Of a DNA stretch of 64,000 nucleotides, positions 31,830-42,317 are shown one piece after another. The number at the start of each line of letters is the position of its first letter. Position 1 is the stretch's first letter. Under the pieces are notes generated by a model. It saw nothing but the letters and a program-made list of their open reading frames with translations. It was not told where the DNA came from and searched no databases. This DNA comes from Lepidodermella squamata (lineage: Eukaryota > Gastrotricha), in NCBI GenBank assembly GCA_047495785.1, contig JBLDXI010000042.1:2108001-2172000 (forward strand), written 5' to 3'. Both the position numbers and the translations under genes were made by a program.

Positions 31830-33944
31830 ATGCGAAACACTACATTTGCCGTCGATTCGGCTGGTGTTTCAGCCACAATTGTCAAGGGCAACCGGCGACG
31901 CTATCCGCTTCAAAAGGCCCGACTACTGGAGAAGTATCGCCGCAACAGAGGCGAAAGCTACTTCCGTAAAAAGCTTGTCTACCACAAGCATCGCAACAAG
32001 GCCCTGAGATACGTGAAAAGAAAAGCATCCCGCGTTGAGGCTAAAGCCGGCATTTTGTTAAAAAACTGCTGTAACAAATGGAAATGTTGGCAAAAGTTTT
32101 CAGACGAATCGATTCGATCCCTATCAACTTACTTTCGGAAATCGGGCCGTATCGATGATCAGCGGATTTTCCTATCTCGCTATGCGGCGATGGAGAAGAA
32201 AGGCTCGAGTAAGATCAGCCAAACTATGTACTCATTACCGGCTTCATATGCCCTTCCTGCTCACCAGCCGAAAATAGGACTGGCCTTAGCTCGTGTCGTA
32301 GTGTGTCGAAAGTTCTTTCTCAAGGCGCTCGATGTGACGCCTAAATTCGTCCGGTACACTTTGGAGAAGAAAGTCTCAAATTCAAACATGACAGTTGAGC
32401 CTGATAGAAGGAGAGCATCAACTACCGGGAAGAATGTCATCCCTCCGGAAACTGTTCTATCCATTAGCGAGTTCGTTCGAGCCAAACTGGAAACGTAAGT
32501 CTGATAACTCCCCCGGTTTATTTGACGATTTTACAAAAAAAGTTGTTTTTAGTGTTCAAAGCCACTATCAAAGGAATAATTCGAAAAGGGAGTACATTGA
32601 TAACTCAGTCACTATCAGAGGTCTTCATAGGGATTGGATTATTTCGCTTGGACCGAACCCTTCGATTCGAACAGTTGAATACGACACGTTTCGCCTCAAC
32701 TTTCATACGCTTTTCCCGAATGTTACTCTGAAAAAATGCCTCAAGGATCGATGCAAAGTCTGTCTTCGCTGGTCTTTAATGTCGCAGCAAGAGCGGGCTG
32801 CTAACCAAGCTGAATATGACGCTCATTTATTAGAGAAAAATTGCTCGAGGGAGGAAATGCATTTCGACAGAGAATTAGCGGCCGAGTCTTTAAAAGAGCC
32901 CGATGGCCCGCATTACGTCGTTCTGATGTTTGACTTTGAAAAGGTTCGCTGCTTGAATTCGTTAATTTGAAAAGGCTATATGATAATTGTTATAGGGCTT
33001 GCCAACTCCGTGCTGTGGGTTCTTGTATACTGATAAGCTGATCACTCACAACCTAACGATCTATGATGCCGGGACCCGAAAATCGACGGCCTATGTATAC
33101 GATGAAACAGAAGGTTTGCTTTTACTCGGAAGAAAGAACTCGGTTCCAAAATCCATCCGCTTTAGGTTCAACTGGTAGCACTGAAACCGGAAGCTGTCTC
33201 TACCACTATTTGGTCAATTTTCTCCCTGACACTTGTACCCACGTGGTTCTGTACAGCGATTCAACAGTCGGGCAAGGTTATTTTCCAAACTTGATTGAAT
33301 TCCTAATCCTAACTTTATCGATTTGAAAAGGTCGCAATCGATTTGTTCCAAATTATTATTGGCTCGCTCTACGGGATATCAACAACGCTCGTCGACTCAA
33401 CAACAAACCGGCCTTGAAATACATCGAGCACAAGTTCCTCATTCCAGGACACACGCATTTTCTGGTAATTTTTTCAATTTTCGTAAATTAGGATACAAAA
33501 GACTAAACAACCAGGGGAATACCCCGGTACCCGGTAACAGCAAAAATAGCGAAAATTACAGAAAAATTCCCATCAGCGGGTGAGTGGCTTGGGCTTGGTG
33601 AGTGTAATCACAGAGAACTGATTCTGAAGGCTTTCGTTTAAATTAACAAAAAAACTGAATTTTGCACAAATTCAGAGACTCAAGACCTAATTTTTGCTTT
33701 TGTTTATTTTAAGGTTGATGCTCAGCACAGTCTTGTGGAACAGTCGAGAGAACGATACAGCGGCATCATCTCTCATCCCCTTCAATGGCGAGAAATCATC
33801 CTGAAAGCTACAAACGACCCAGCTCCTTTTACGATCGTTGAGCCGAAATTCTCAGACTTCAAGGAATTTCGACAGTATCCGAATTTCTTTCAAACGCTTC
33901 AAGACTCAACAAGTGGACAGCAAATTGAAATTAATCAGAGATAA
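31830..33944 (+). CDS. DUF7869-like protein (TE-associated family), six exons, intact
   Basis: Exons 31830-32494, 32553-32943, 32996-33113, 33166-33276, 33331-33464 and 33714-33944 join in phase to 549 aa with no stop. The N-terminal 220 residues are basic with a CCNKWKCW stretch. Then comes CLKDRCKVCLRW (Cys pair), followed by the hallmark region VLMFDFEKGLPTPCCG, LTIYDAG, AYVYDETEGSTGSTETGSCL and HVVLYSDSTVGQGRNR, then IPGHTHFLVDAQHSLVEQ. These blocks match a widespread invertebrate family often annotated DUF7869 and considered transposon-related; the spaced Asp residues (FDFEK, YSDS) suggest an RNase H-like fold. Family assignment is from memory of motif order. Five introns and an unbroken frame would also fit a domesticated gene. 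Confidence 0.6.
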
Positions 33945-34277
33945 ATATCTGAACAACGTATTTTCGCCATCTGAGCTGGATCTCAGTGAAGCTCCCTCGA
34001 AAAGTACCTGAAAACTTTCAAACCGTTGATATCGCTTCAGTAAATTTTCATTTTCATATTGAATGTTCGGAGAATAAATCTTATGATGTCAGATTCTTTT
34101 GTTATAATTAAGGTGTTTCAATTCGAGAATTTTCAGGCCATTTGAACCCTGATTTTTAGATCCAAAAATGAGAAATGAAATTGATAACATTGTTCATAGA
34201 AAACTGTCAAATAGATGCACAAGACACACAAAATTGATTATGTCATTCCCATCATTAAGGTAAAAAAAAGTAGACCC
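33945..34277. other. Intergenic between convergent genes
   Basis: Short AT-rich stretch with an AATAAA (about 34073) that could serve the upstream gene. Nothing else seen. Confidence 0.5.
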
Positions 34278-36542
34278 TTATTTCGATAGACCGAGCTGGT
34301 TCAACCCTATTTCGACTTTGTCAACTTTCCATCGCCAATACCACGCGACAGCACTAACGCCAGATATGATGAGCAAGCCGAAAGAAACCGCAGTTCTCTC
34401 AGTCACTGGTTGTCCCATTGTTGTGGCAGCGATTAAAATCAAAGCCGGATACAGCGTCGTAGAGGCACAAGCCCCGATATACAACGTTTTCAGCTCGTCC
34501 AACCCCTTCACGTGGCTCAATTGATAAGTTGGCAGCAAAGAGCTGAATAGCATTAGGAATATCGCTGCGCCAATGATTCCAAGCAAGCCCCAAGATGCCA
34601 GGCCAGATTCACGGCAGTAAATCGACTTGGTTTCCACAATTTCATCCTTGACTTCATCGTAGAATGGTTTGTTGTTCAGTTCGAGAGAGCAAGAGAAGCT
34701 CTGAACGAAAATCCATATGATGGATAGGCCAGTTATCAATACGAGGCAGAATCCTGTAGCCAGAGCTGTATTGCGGTCGAGGCGTTTCCAGGAGTTAATA
34801 CAGATAGCGACTGTAGCCTGATTCATGTTGCCAACCATGCTCGTTGTGGGTCGGCCACCAGACATCGTGCTTTTCGGTGTGGCTTTTCGACTGTGTTCCG
34901 CATGCGGCGCCTCAATTTGACCTCGAACGTGACGCATTATCAGGTGAAGCCGAGATGTTGTAGTCGCGAAGGTCAACGATCCACCTAAAATGGCGAGAAA
35001 TATCGAAGAAATCATTGGAATATCCTCGTTTGCGCCTAGACACGCTGATACATTCATGATTACGCAGCCCAAAGTTCCGACGATGTTCGAAATTTGAAAT
35101 CGGCCTTTAACAAAAATAGCGACCAGAATTTGTGAAATAGAGATTCCCGCGGCAAGAAGGTAAATCGCGATTTGAGTCCCCATGGGAGTTTTCTCGATGA
35201 TTACGCGAAGACTGGCCCTATCTTTTGGCGGTGAGCCAAGTGGCCAATCGATCGCTCGCAATAGCTTGACGTCAAATTCGTTTACTTCAAAGCTGCCTGG
35301 TTTGAGTTGAACACCGCGAACCACTGGGTATATTCCAAGTTTCGAGCTATAGGCATTTAACCCCATTGGGTCACCTAGAAAGTTACCTTCAGGACTGAAC
35401 GATTTTCGGCCTGAAAGCCCGTAATAATCCGAATCTAACAGTGCCTGATGGGCTTGTCCAGCCACTAACTCGGGGAATTTGTCGTAGTCAGCCAAGCCGA
35501 GGCCAAAGTTACGTCTCAGTCTATCTTCCGTTCGATTTAGAGCTAGAATAACGCCGGTTACCGTATCATGTTCAACATGGGGGAATATCATATTTTGAGG
35601 CAAGGCGCCCAAATTACGTTGAATCACATTGTGGAGAGATTGATAGTCGACTCCTAGATCGCTAGGCTTTGGATTTTCACCAAGTTCCACAGGACCAAAA
35701 ACAAACGAATGGCTCATCTGCTCTTGAATAACTTGCTGTGGGCACGAGCTAGGCAATGCAGGTGCGAAACCGCCCATTTGAAAGATGAAGACGTACCTAG
35801 GTCCAGTTAGACCTGCTCTATGGGCCTCGCATATGAACTGATTCACCAGGGGCGATGTTGATATTGATATCACTAAGACGCGTAGCCCGCTTTTCTTCAG
35901 ATTTTGAATGTCCTCGGGCGTAACTTCGTTATTCAAGATGTTGAAATACGGCATTGTCAGCCCGAGTTGGACAGATTTCTCGTAGAGAAGAAAAGCAAGG
36001 GCGTAGTCGTTAACATTCGCCGAGTTGGTAAGGATTCCATAATCCCGCCAATTGCCAACTTTTTTGATGAAAACCGCGACGGAAAGAAGTGTCAATCTCG
36101 ACGTAGTAACAGTGAGATGCAGCAATGGGTTGGCTTTCCGATCATCGAAAGAAATCGCTGCGCATAAATTGCTCCAAGCTACCATGCTGATTTGCCGAAG
36201 AAAAGGCGAGACGGCCTTGCAACCAGTTGAAAATGACGGCCCGATCATGATAGGGGCTTTTATTTCGTTTGGTTTAGCTTCATAGCGTAAGAAATCAATA
36301 ACCTGCTGTGCAGTGATAGTTCCACGCATTTCATCATAAGAAATTAGTTGAATTTCGTAATCTGGCAGAATATCGCTTCGGTTGTTCGCAATATCGACTA
36401 TCAACTGGCTGGTGAGAGCCATTGAAGCGGCGCTGCTTGGCTCCATTCCGAAACAGGGCTGAAAATTCAACAATAGCAGCTTTGTTTTGTTTTGATAAGC
36501 TGCTATCGATGTAATGAAGAGCAAACTTGTAAACACTTTCAT
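34278..36542 (-). CDS. Intronless GABA-B-like family C GPCR (paralog C)
   Basis: Predicted 754 aa from the ATG at 36542 with signal peptide MKVFTSLLFITSIAA. Architecture is as in receptor A: a Venus-flytrap domain about 20-400 with FSTGCKAVSPFLRQI and GLTGPRYVFIFQMGG, a linker IDWPLGSPPKDRA, then seven hydrophobic segments ending WRWKVDKVE. It is clearly the sister of receptor A, much closer to it than to receptor B. Intracellular loop 3 before TM4 varies most (PHAEHSRKATPKSTMSGG). It has no introns. The 20-kb distance from A, with the recombinase-like and DUF7869-like genes between, suggests that TE insertion spread the cluster. Confidence 0.85.
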   Translation of the reverse strand: MKVFTSLLFITSIAAYQNKTKLLLLNFQPCFGMEPSSAASMALTSQLIVDIANNRSDILPDYEIQLISYDEMRGTITAQQVIDFLRYEAKPNEIKAPIMIGPSFSTGCKAVSPFLRQISMVAWSNLCAAISFDDRKANPLLHLTVTTSRLTLLSVAVFIKKVGNWRDYGILTNSANVNDYALAFLLYEKSVQLGLTMPYFNILNNEVTPEDIQNLKKSGLRVLVISISTSPLVNQFICEAHRAGLTGPRYVFIFQMGGFAPALPSSCPQQVIQEQMSHSFVFGPVELGENPKPSDLGVDYQSLHNVIQRNLGALPQNMIFPHVEHDTVTGVILALNRTEDRLRRNFGLGLADYDKFPELVAGQAHQALLDSDYYGLSGRKSFSPEGNFLGDPMGLNAYSSKLGIYPVVRGVQLKPGSFEVNEFDVKLLRAIDWPLGSPPKDRASLRVIIEKTPMGTQIAIYLLAAGISISQILVAIFVKGRFQISNIVGTLGCVIMNVSACLGANEDIPMISSIFLAILGGSLTFATTTSRLHLIMRHVRGQIEAPHAEHSRKATPKSTMSGGRPTTSMVGNMNQATVAICINSWKRLDRNTALATGFCLVLITGLSIIWIFVQSFSCSLELNNKPFYDEVKDEIVETKSIYCRESGLASWGLLGIIGAAIFLMLFSSLLPTYQLSHVKGLDELKTLYIGACASTTLYPALILIAATTMGQPVTERTAVSFGLLIISGVSAVAWYWRWKVDKVEIGLNQLGLSK

Positions 36543-37357
36543 TTTCAGGTTTCACTTTTTTATGAAGGCAAAGTAAAAAAAAATGCGCAAAAACGTTTCC
36601 TGGTTATATTGGCACATTCAATCTAGCTTAATAGCTTAATTAACTATAATTATTTTGTCTACACTGAATATGACCTGGGAATGCTGGCAATCAGCGTATC
36701 TGACTTCAACGTCCCGGCATTAATTTCGCTCATAAAATTGAGTTCGGGTGAATACTAGCTCGCATCTTTTAGTTATCATATAGTCTTTTCAAGCTATTAC
36801 CTCGATTAATTTAGCGACTAATTTCGAGAACTCATCTCGTAATCCCATGATAGTGACTTCTCCAGATTCAATCATGATGAATGACCTGTTTTGAAAGCTG
36901 GATTGGACAATTCGCAAGTTTCGACCTGTCAAGAGACATCTAAATTTGGCTAAATAACATTGAAATGTCTGATTAGGTCATTTTTCTAGGGATAAGGACA
37001 ACCCATGCATAAAAAGTTGCGCTCAATATCGACTCAAGCTCTAATCTCTAATGGCAGAACCACGATCGAGATTCTCCAATTGTTTCACCGGAAAACAAAG
37101 AAGGTTTAGTGTTTGAGCATGACTGCACCTGTCGAATCTCGTCATTTAGGAATTTTTCGCTCACAGGCTTATTACGAGAGGCCTAGAGTTACAGTTAGGG
37201 GCATGCCCTATTGTCCTCAAAGTGTGAGACATCATTATTTTGATCTATTTTACTACATCATTATTTGAATATATTTTACTATCACAGCACACAATTAAAC
37301 AGTAGTAGTGAGATAGATGTCTGTATAGGGTATAGGTAGGATTGAGATTTTTAAAGG
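36543..37357. other. Intergenic, promoter side of receptor C
   Basis: AT-rich, no ORF or repeat recognised. Confidence 0.45.
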
Positions 37358-37871
37358 TTAGACTCCAAACACAGCATTTATAGCCTGAAAAGCTTGAGCA
37401 AGATCCTCCGGCTTAGCCTGAACAGCAGCCTTAGTGAGCTCATCCATGATATCGAGTTCTTGAGGCTTGGCATTAACGATTCTCCCGATTAAAGTCGCAG
37501 CTACGTCTGTCTCCTCGGGCTTAGCATTCACAATTGTCTTCAAAATCTTAACAGCAGCCATCTTCTCATCTTCAGTTGCATTAACAGCCGCGCTAATGAT
37601 CGCGGCAAGGCGATCTTGATCGGTCTGGTCGAGCTTTTGCACTTCATTTGCCATGTCGCGGAGGGCTTTGAGGTCTTTCTTATCGAGACTGGCCGTTATC
37701 TTGGCTATATTCGCGACCTGAGAATCGCTGAGACCAATATCTTTCGCAATTGCCATTGGATTAGCCGCGGTTACACTTACTGCCTTAGATTGGAAAAAAA
37801 TTATATTGAATATTGCCGTTAATTTATGAAAGACTTACAATAGCAGCGATGTAAAAAATTGAGGCAACCAT
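37358..37871 (-). CDS. Small secreted helical-repeat protein
   Basis: Exons 37871-37839 and 37783-37358, with an intron of 55 nt (GTAAGT..TCTAAG), joining in phase to 152 aa. The first exon supplies the signal peptide MVASIFYIAAI, completed by AVSVTAANP. The mature part is acidic, free of Cys and almost wholly helix-forming. It shows an imperfect repeat of roughly 22-24 residues with VNAKPEE, VNAKPQE and VQAKPED. The family is unknown to me. The spacing suggests a stacked-helix (alpha-solenoid or helical-bundle) secreted protein. Confidence 0.65.
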
Positions 37872-38194
37872 GACGGTAAAAATTGAAAAATGAGCTAACC
37901 GAAATAGAGCGGAGACAATGAAAATTAAAAGATGCAAATGGCGATGTGAGTTGCGATTAGACTCGTTTGATTGCGTGGGCGCCGTCTATTTTTCAGCTGT
38001 TGTTTTTTTTCGATTTGGCGAATGCAAAAAATCGGCGGTGCAGTAAACCACTGCTTAAAAGAGAGATATGTTTACACGCGAAGACAATCATAACTTAGAC
38101 TGAGCGTTAGCGTAAGGTATGAGTTCAAGTGAAAGCTCGCATTGCCTAATTAAAAAAACAACAGCTGCATTTTGGGAGAAAACGGTCGTTCTGT

Positions 38195-38274
38195 GTGGAA
38201 ACGACAGTCAGAAGATTGCCGCAAAAGCTTATAAATTTGAACTTTTGCGGCAATCTTTTGACCTTCGTTTCCAC
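38195..38274. ncRNA. Long hairpin, pre-miRNA-sized (33-nt arms, 14-nt loop)
   Basis: 38195-38227 and 38242-38274 are reverse complements except for about four positions (ends GTGGAAACGA..GCAAAAG). Weaker inverted pairing continues outside (GCTGCATTTTGGG and CCCTGAAATGCAG). It could encode a small-RNA precursor on either strand or be a tiny inverted-repeat transposon. The structure is seen; transcription is not shown. Confidence 0.4.
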
Positions 38275-38384
38275 CCTGAAATGCAGTAAGAAATACGACC
38301 GCTTTGAATGTTTGTACTTCGCTAAGAATCCTATGGCATTCTAATCAACAGAATAGCCTCAAAATTCAACAGCTCACAGGCAGG

Positions 38385-38500
38385 GTGCGAAGTATATGGG
38401 TGTCGCGACGCCTCAGCTCCGGGACTGCAGCTCGAGGAAGGCTGAAAAAACCACAAGGTTTCTCAGAAATGGTTCACAGGTCTTATATTAGGTAAGGCAG
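38385..38500. repeat. Dispersed repeat (relatives near 54576 and 57620)
   Basis: CAGGGTGCGAAGTA..GTGTCGCGAC..GAGGAAG(G/A)CTGAAAAA is shared with 54576-54660. CTGAAAAAACCACAAGG..GGTCTTAT is shared in part with 57620-57665. Family unknown; no coding capacity. Confidence 0.5.
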
Positions 38501-38530
38501 GTCGGTCTAAGTTCGCATCCAATTGATTCA

Positions 38531-38662
38531 AGCAGAGAGTGAAGTAGGACTGCGAACTGGTAAGGATAACAAAAATCGACACCCTTTGGTCTTTGACTGG
38601 TCTCACCGTACGGACCGATGGAACTGGTAAGGACGATCCCTACCTAGCGGTACGTCTCTCTC
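38531..38662. mobile_element. MITE, relative of the one at 17809-17956
   Basis: Starts AGCAGAGAGTGAAGTAGGAC and ends with the inverted GCGGTACGTCTCTCTC. The inner part (GGATAAC..ACCGATGGAACTGGTA..GATCCCTACC) matches the first copy. Flanked by perfect 8-bp TTGATTCA repeats (38523-38530, 38663-38670), consistent with a hAT-like target-site duplication. Confidence 0.75.
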
Positions 38663-39107
38663 TTGATTCATGTGGCTGCCAAAATTCGGGATTCGGGATC
38701 CCTACAACTTATTTACAGACTGGCAATCTCTAAAGCGTTTAAGGTTTTATCAAACGTGTCCAAAATAGGACAGTGTTTTTCTACTCGCCGCTATGTTCTC
38801 ATTACTCGTCTTTTGAAGCTCATAGTCTTTAATTGAGATGACGAAAAAACCCTGTGTTCTGAAATCATCTGACTAAACATTATTAGCGGCGCAAAAATAT
38901 GCTTTGCCAGCATGTTTTTTATACTTCCTAACTCAAGTGCGCTCAAGCATTATCTCAAAAAACTGCATAATGAAAACTGCATAAAAAAATAGAGTTGCTG
39001 TCCAGAAAAAACTCAACTGCTATCAAACAGGTGTTGGAAATCACACGTTATATCAGGAATGAGCCAATTAATACTTCATCCCGCCCGAGACTTCACTCCA
39101 AACCAAA

Positions 39108-39476
39108 ATGGCTACAAGAAATATTGGGTGTGGCGAGGCGAAATCTGAAATTTTTGCAACCCTACAGCGGCTAAAAATTCAGTTGGACAACTTTGAATCC
39201 GCTGTTTCAGCCTCCGACCTAGGAAACAACGATGATTTTGCTACGAAAATCGTCGAAAAACTGGAAACGATCTCGGAAAATCTAGTGAACATGCAATCCC
39301 AGTTTGAACGCAACGAGATCCAGCAACCGCCGTCTAAGCCCTTGAGAAAAGCAACAGCGACCGAATTTTACGACCAAGTCTATCGTGAAGTCTACGATAA
39401 AGTCTACGACAAAGTGTCTAGCCGCGAGCAGAAGAAACAGCGAAAAGTTCACTGGTGTGTTGTGTCGAAAATTTGA
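39108..39476 (+). CDS. Small cytosolic coiled-coil-like protein, 122 aa
   Basis: Single-exon frame from ATG at 39108, followed within six bases by AATAAA, which supports a real short gene. No signal peptide. Residues about 12-70 have heptad-like spacing of hydrophobic residues (IFATLQRLKIQLDNFESAV, IVEKLETISENLVNMQ). Near the C-terminus is a tandem YDQVYREVYDKVYDKV repeat, then a basic end. I do not recognise the family. Confidence 0.55.
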   Translation: MATRNIGCGEAKSEIFATLQRLKIQLDNFESAVSASDLGNNDDFATKIVEKLETISENLVNMQSQFERNEIQQPPSKPLRKATATEFYDQVYREVYDKVYDKVSSREQKKQRKVHWCVVSKI

Positions 39477-39941
39477 ACAATAAAAGCTTTGAAATTGCTG
39501 GCTCCTTAAATTGTAGTCTTATGCACTCCAAAAATTCCGAATGGTAGCTTCCGGATTTTCTTGGGTTTTATGAGAAATTTCATGGTTGATCAGTATATCG
39601 CTTAATAAGATTCTGCATGTTCTGAATTGCGTTAATTTCAGGCCATTCTGTAATGCAGAAGATAGATGGGCAGCTTTTTGCTCATTGTTTACAAATTATA
39701 GTGATAATAAACCCAGTGAGTGTAGTAAAGCACTGAAATCGGCGTGCGCTTCAGTGCAGCATGTGGACTCACTCGCCGCAATGCAATGCATATGCCGTAA
39801 AGTGACGCATTAATGGCCGAGCATATTATAGCCTCAAGACATTAAAATGCAAACACATCATCTCGCATTGCGGTATCAACCTGTCGACGAGTGACCGCGA
39901 TTTTTTACAAGTCACATTTTAGGTATATTGTCTGAAATCAC

Positions 39942-41964
39942 ATGGCCAGGGTAGTTTTATCGATTTTTTCGTTGCTGGTGTGCCGATTGTCGTCTGTAAA
40001 CTGCCAAATGATGGTGCCGTCGAGTGGGCTCATTTTCCAATGCCAAATTCCGCTGGTAGAAAACGGCTACATCACTGCTTTGAATCCTGAGAATGGCATT
40101 GACACTGGCGTCATACAACAATGCGGGTCTTTGGTCGATATAGGCCGTGTTGTAGTCGTGCATTGCAATGCTGGGTTCAGATACGTCAACGCCACTGGGC
40201 AGCCAGTCAGTGCCATGGTCAGCTCATGCATTCCTTACAGCCAATGGAGTCCGCCTATCACGATTAGGTGCTCAAAAATAGCATGTAAGTGCCCAAAGAC
40301 ATTCAAAATCATTCGAAATTTTTTACTTTGGAAGTATTTTCGGAATTTTTCTAAAAATATTAAAATATTGAATATACTCCATTTCCTCAATTTTTTATCA
40401 GCTGGAATATTTTAAAAATTTTCCAAAAATTGGTTATTATTGGAATATCTTGTATTTCACGATTTTTCAAAATTCTTTGATTTTTCTTGCAATTATATGA
40501 ATTTTGAAAGTTATTCTATTTTTCGGAATTCTCAATACTTTCTGATCAATTCTAACGTATCTAAAGCCTTTCATTACCTAACTTTGAAGAGCAACTGCAA
40601 ATTTTCTAGTGTGCCCTCCTCAGTTGCCGTACTTGAGTAACGGAGTTTACTCGACAACTTTTACAAATGGCTATCAAAGTCCTTACATCGTCTGTAACTC
40701 TGGCTATCGACTCGTCGGCGAGCCTTTCATTCGATGCCAAACGGATGGAACTTGGTCCAGGCCAGGGTCTTGCATCCCCTGCGCAGAACAAACTGTACCG
40801 TACATTCCGCCAACGACTACAACGCCTTATTTCCAAACGATACCGACGTTTATACCACCACCGCAAACCACGCTGTTTCAACGGCAGTATCCTTGCCAGA
40901 ATGGATACTCGGTACCCTACTTTCTACGCTGTGATGGCAAAAATGACTGCGGTAAGCTTTGATAAATCGAAATGTTATATGTTATACGTTCGCACTCTGA
41001 ATTCTCACAACTTCCGTTAGTGCCCCATTTTCATTTGATAGGCTCAGCTTTTACTATAGAGTTATGCAGCGAAATGAGGATATCAGTCAAATGAAATGGG
41101 GGCTTTAACGTAATTTATGTAATTTGAAGGGGATAACACGGATGAATACGGCTGTGCTCCTGTGCCTACTTTCACTCCTCCCCCACCGGCTACGACCACT
41201 ACGCAATCATCGGTGAGTTACTACTTTAGCTAACATGGACACTATCTTTCCGTTGAAAACAGTTCACCCCAACGGTAGCGGAGCGGTACTGGCAATTGAG
41301 CAATGCCAGCGCGAATGCAAGCATACCCGCCACGCAACGGCTCATTACCGAAATCGACCAGTTAACCGGCAACCAATTCAACCCGAACCTGCGCGGCTCA
41401 ACCGACCCGCAGTGGCCAATGTGCATCGAAGTCGTCAATTTCACGTTCCTACACCGGGTCGCGTCTTGCCCAGGCATGAGCGCGGAACGCGCGCAGATTG
41501 GCCAAAATTTCCTCGACCGAGGCGCGGATCCTAATGTGAAGGAAACAAGCAATAATTACACCCCGCTGATGCTAGCTGCCGTCAACGGCCACTACGACCT
41601 CGCAAGGATTCTACTCGACCGAGGCGCGAATATTAACGAAAAATCCCGAGATGGCAACACTGCGATTATCTATGCAGCGAGTGGTGGAAATCCGGATGTT
41701 GTCCAGCTGTTGCTTAATCGAGGCGCGAATATTAATGATAAGAACAACGACGGCTGGACGCCGTTGATAACAGCAGCGTGGAAGGGCAATATTGCTGTAG
41801 TGAGGGTGCTAGCCGAACGCGGAGCTCCGTTGAACGAACGGAATAGCTACGGCTGGACGGCTCTTTTAGCGGCTGGTAATCAAGGAAAGGCCGATGTTGC
41901 AAGATATTTGATAGAAAGAGGCGCGTATCGGGCGGATTGCACGTATCCTGTTTGCCAGATTTAG
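39942..41964 (+). CDS. Secreted sushi-sushi-LDLa-ankyrin protein
   Basis: Exons 39942-40284, 40610-40951, 41130-41212 and 41263-41964 join in phase (1, 1, 0) to 489 aa. Signal peptide MARVVLSIFSLLVCRLSSVNC. Two sushi/CCP-like modules lie at about 32-115 (NGYI, HCNAGFRY, CIPYSQWSPP) and 117-175 (NGVYSTTF, VCNSGYRLVGEP, GTWSRPGSC). An LDL-receptor class A module spans the splice of exons 2 and 3 (CQNGYSVPYFLRCDGKNDCG then DNTDEYGC, with the calcium-binding acidic residues). After a Pro/Thr linker and an N-glycosylated region, about 335-485 is four to five ankyrin repeats (TPLMLAAVNGHYDLARILLD, GNTAIIYAASGGNPDVVQLL, GWTPLITAAWKGN, GWTALLAAGNQGK). No membrane segment. Ankyrin repeats in a secreted protein are rare. 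Confidence 0.85.
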
Positions 41965-42244
41965 CTTTCTTATCCTTTCTTTTTTGTAAGCTTCCCCACT
42001 GAGGTATGTAGCTTTGGAATATCGGTGAGAATTTCGCTTTGATAACAACAAATATTTGTACCTCTATCGCTGATTTTTTAAATAATAAAAATTCATTTTT
42101 CTGCGATTCAAAAATTCGATTTTTCACGAATAATTATACCAGTTTTATTACAGTGTAATAAATGGGTTTGTATGTAAAGCAGGAATAAATAATAAAAATA
42201 ACAAATAACAAGTAAATAATTAGTAATTTGATTAAAAGGTTATA

Positions 42245-42317
42245 CGACTCTGCCAGGAGTCGAACCTGGAATCTCCTGATCCGTAGTCAGGCGCGTTATC
42301 CATTGCGCCACAGAGCC
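42245..42317 (-). tRNA. tRNA-Arg (anticodon ACG)
   Basis: 73-nt cloverleaf on the minus strand. Acceptor GGCTCTG pairs CAGAGTC with one G-U, the D arm is GCGC..GCGC, the anticodon stem/loop has CTACGGA (anticodon ACG), and the T arm is CCAGG-TTCGACT-CCTGG. No intron. A TTTT Pol III stop follows 7-11 bases downstream (42234-42237 on the plus strand as AAAA). It closely resembles animal tRNA-Arg-ACG. Confidence 0.95.

Noticed and set aside
39586-39813. Cys-rich frame (CSLFTNYSDNKPSECSKALK..CICRK) after a TTTCAG acceptor
   Set aside because: Could be a last exon, but there is no in-frame ATG near the start and no upstream exon that joins it; left unannotated.
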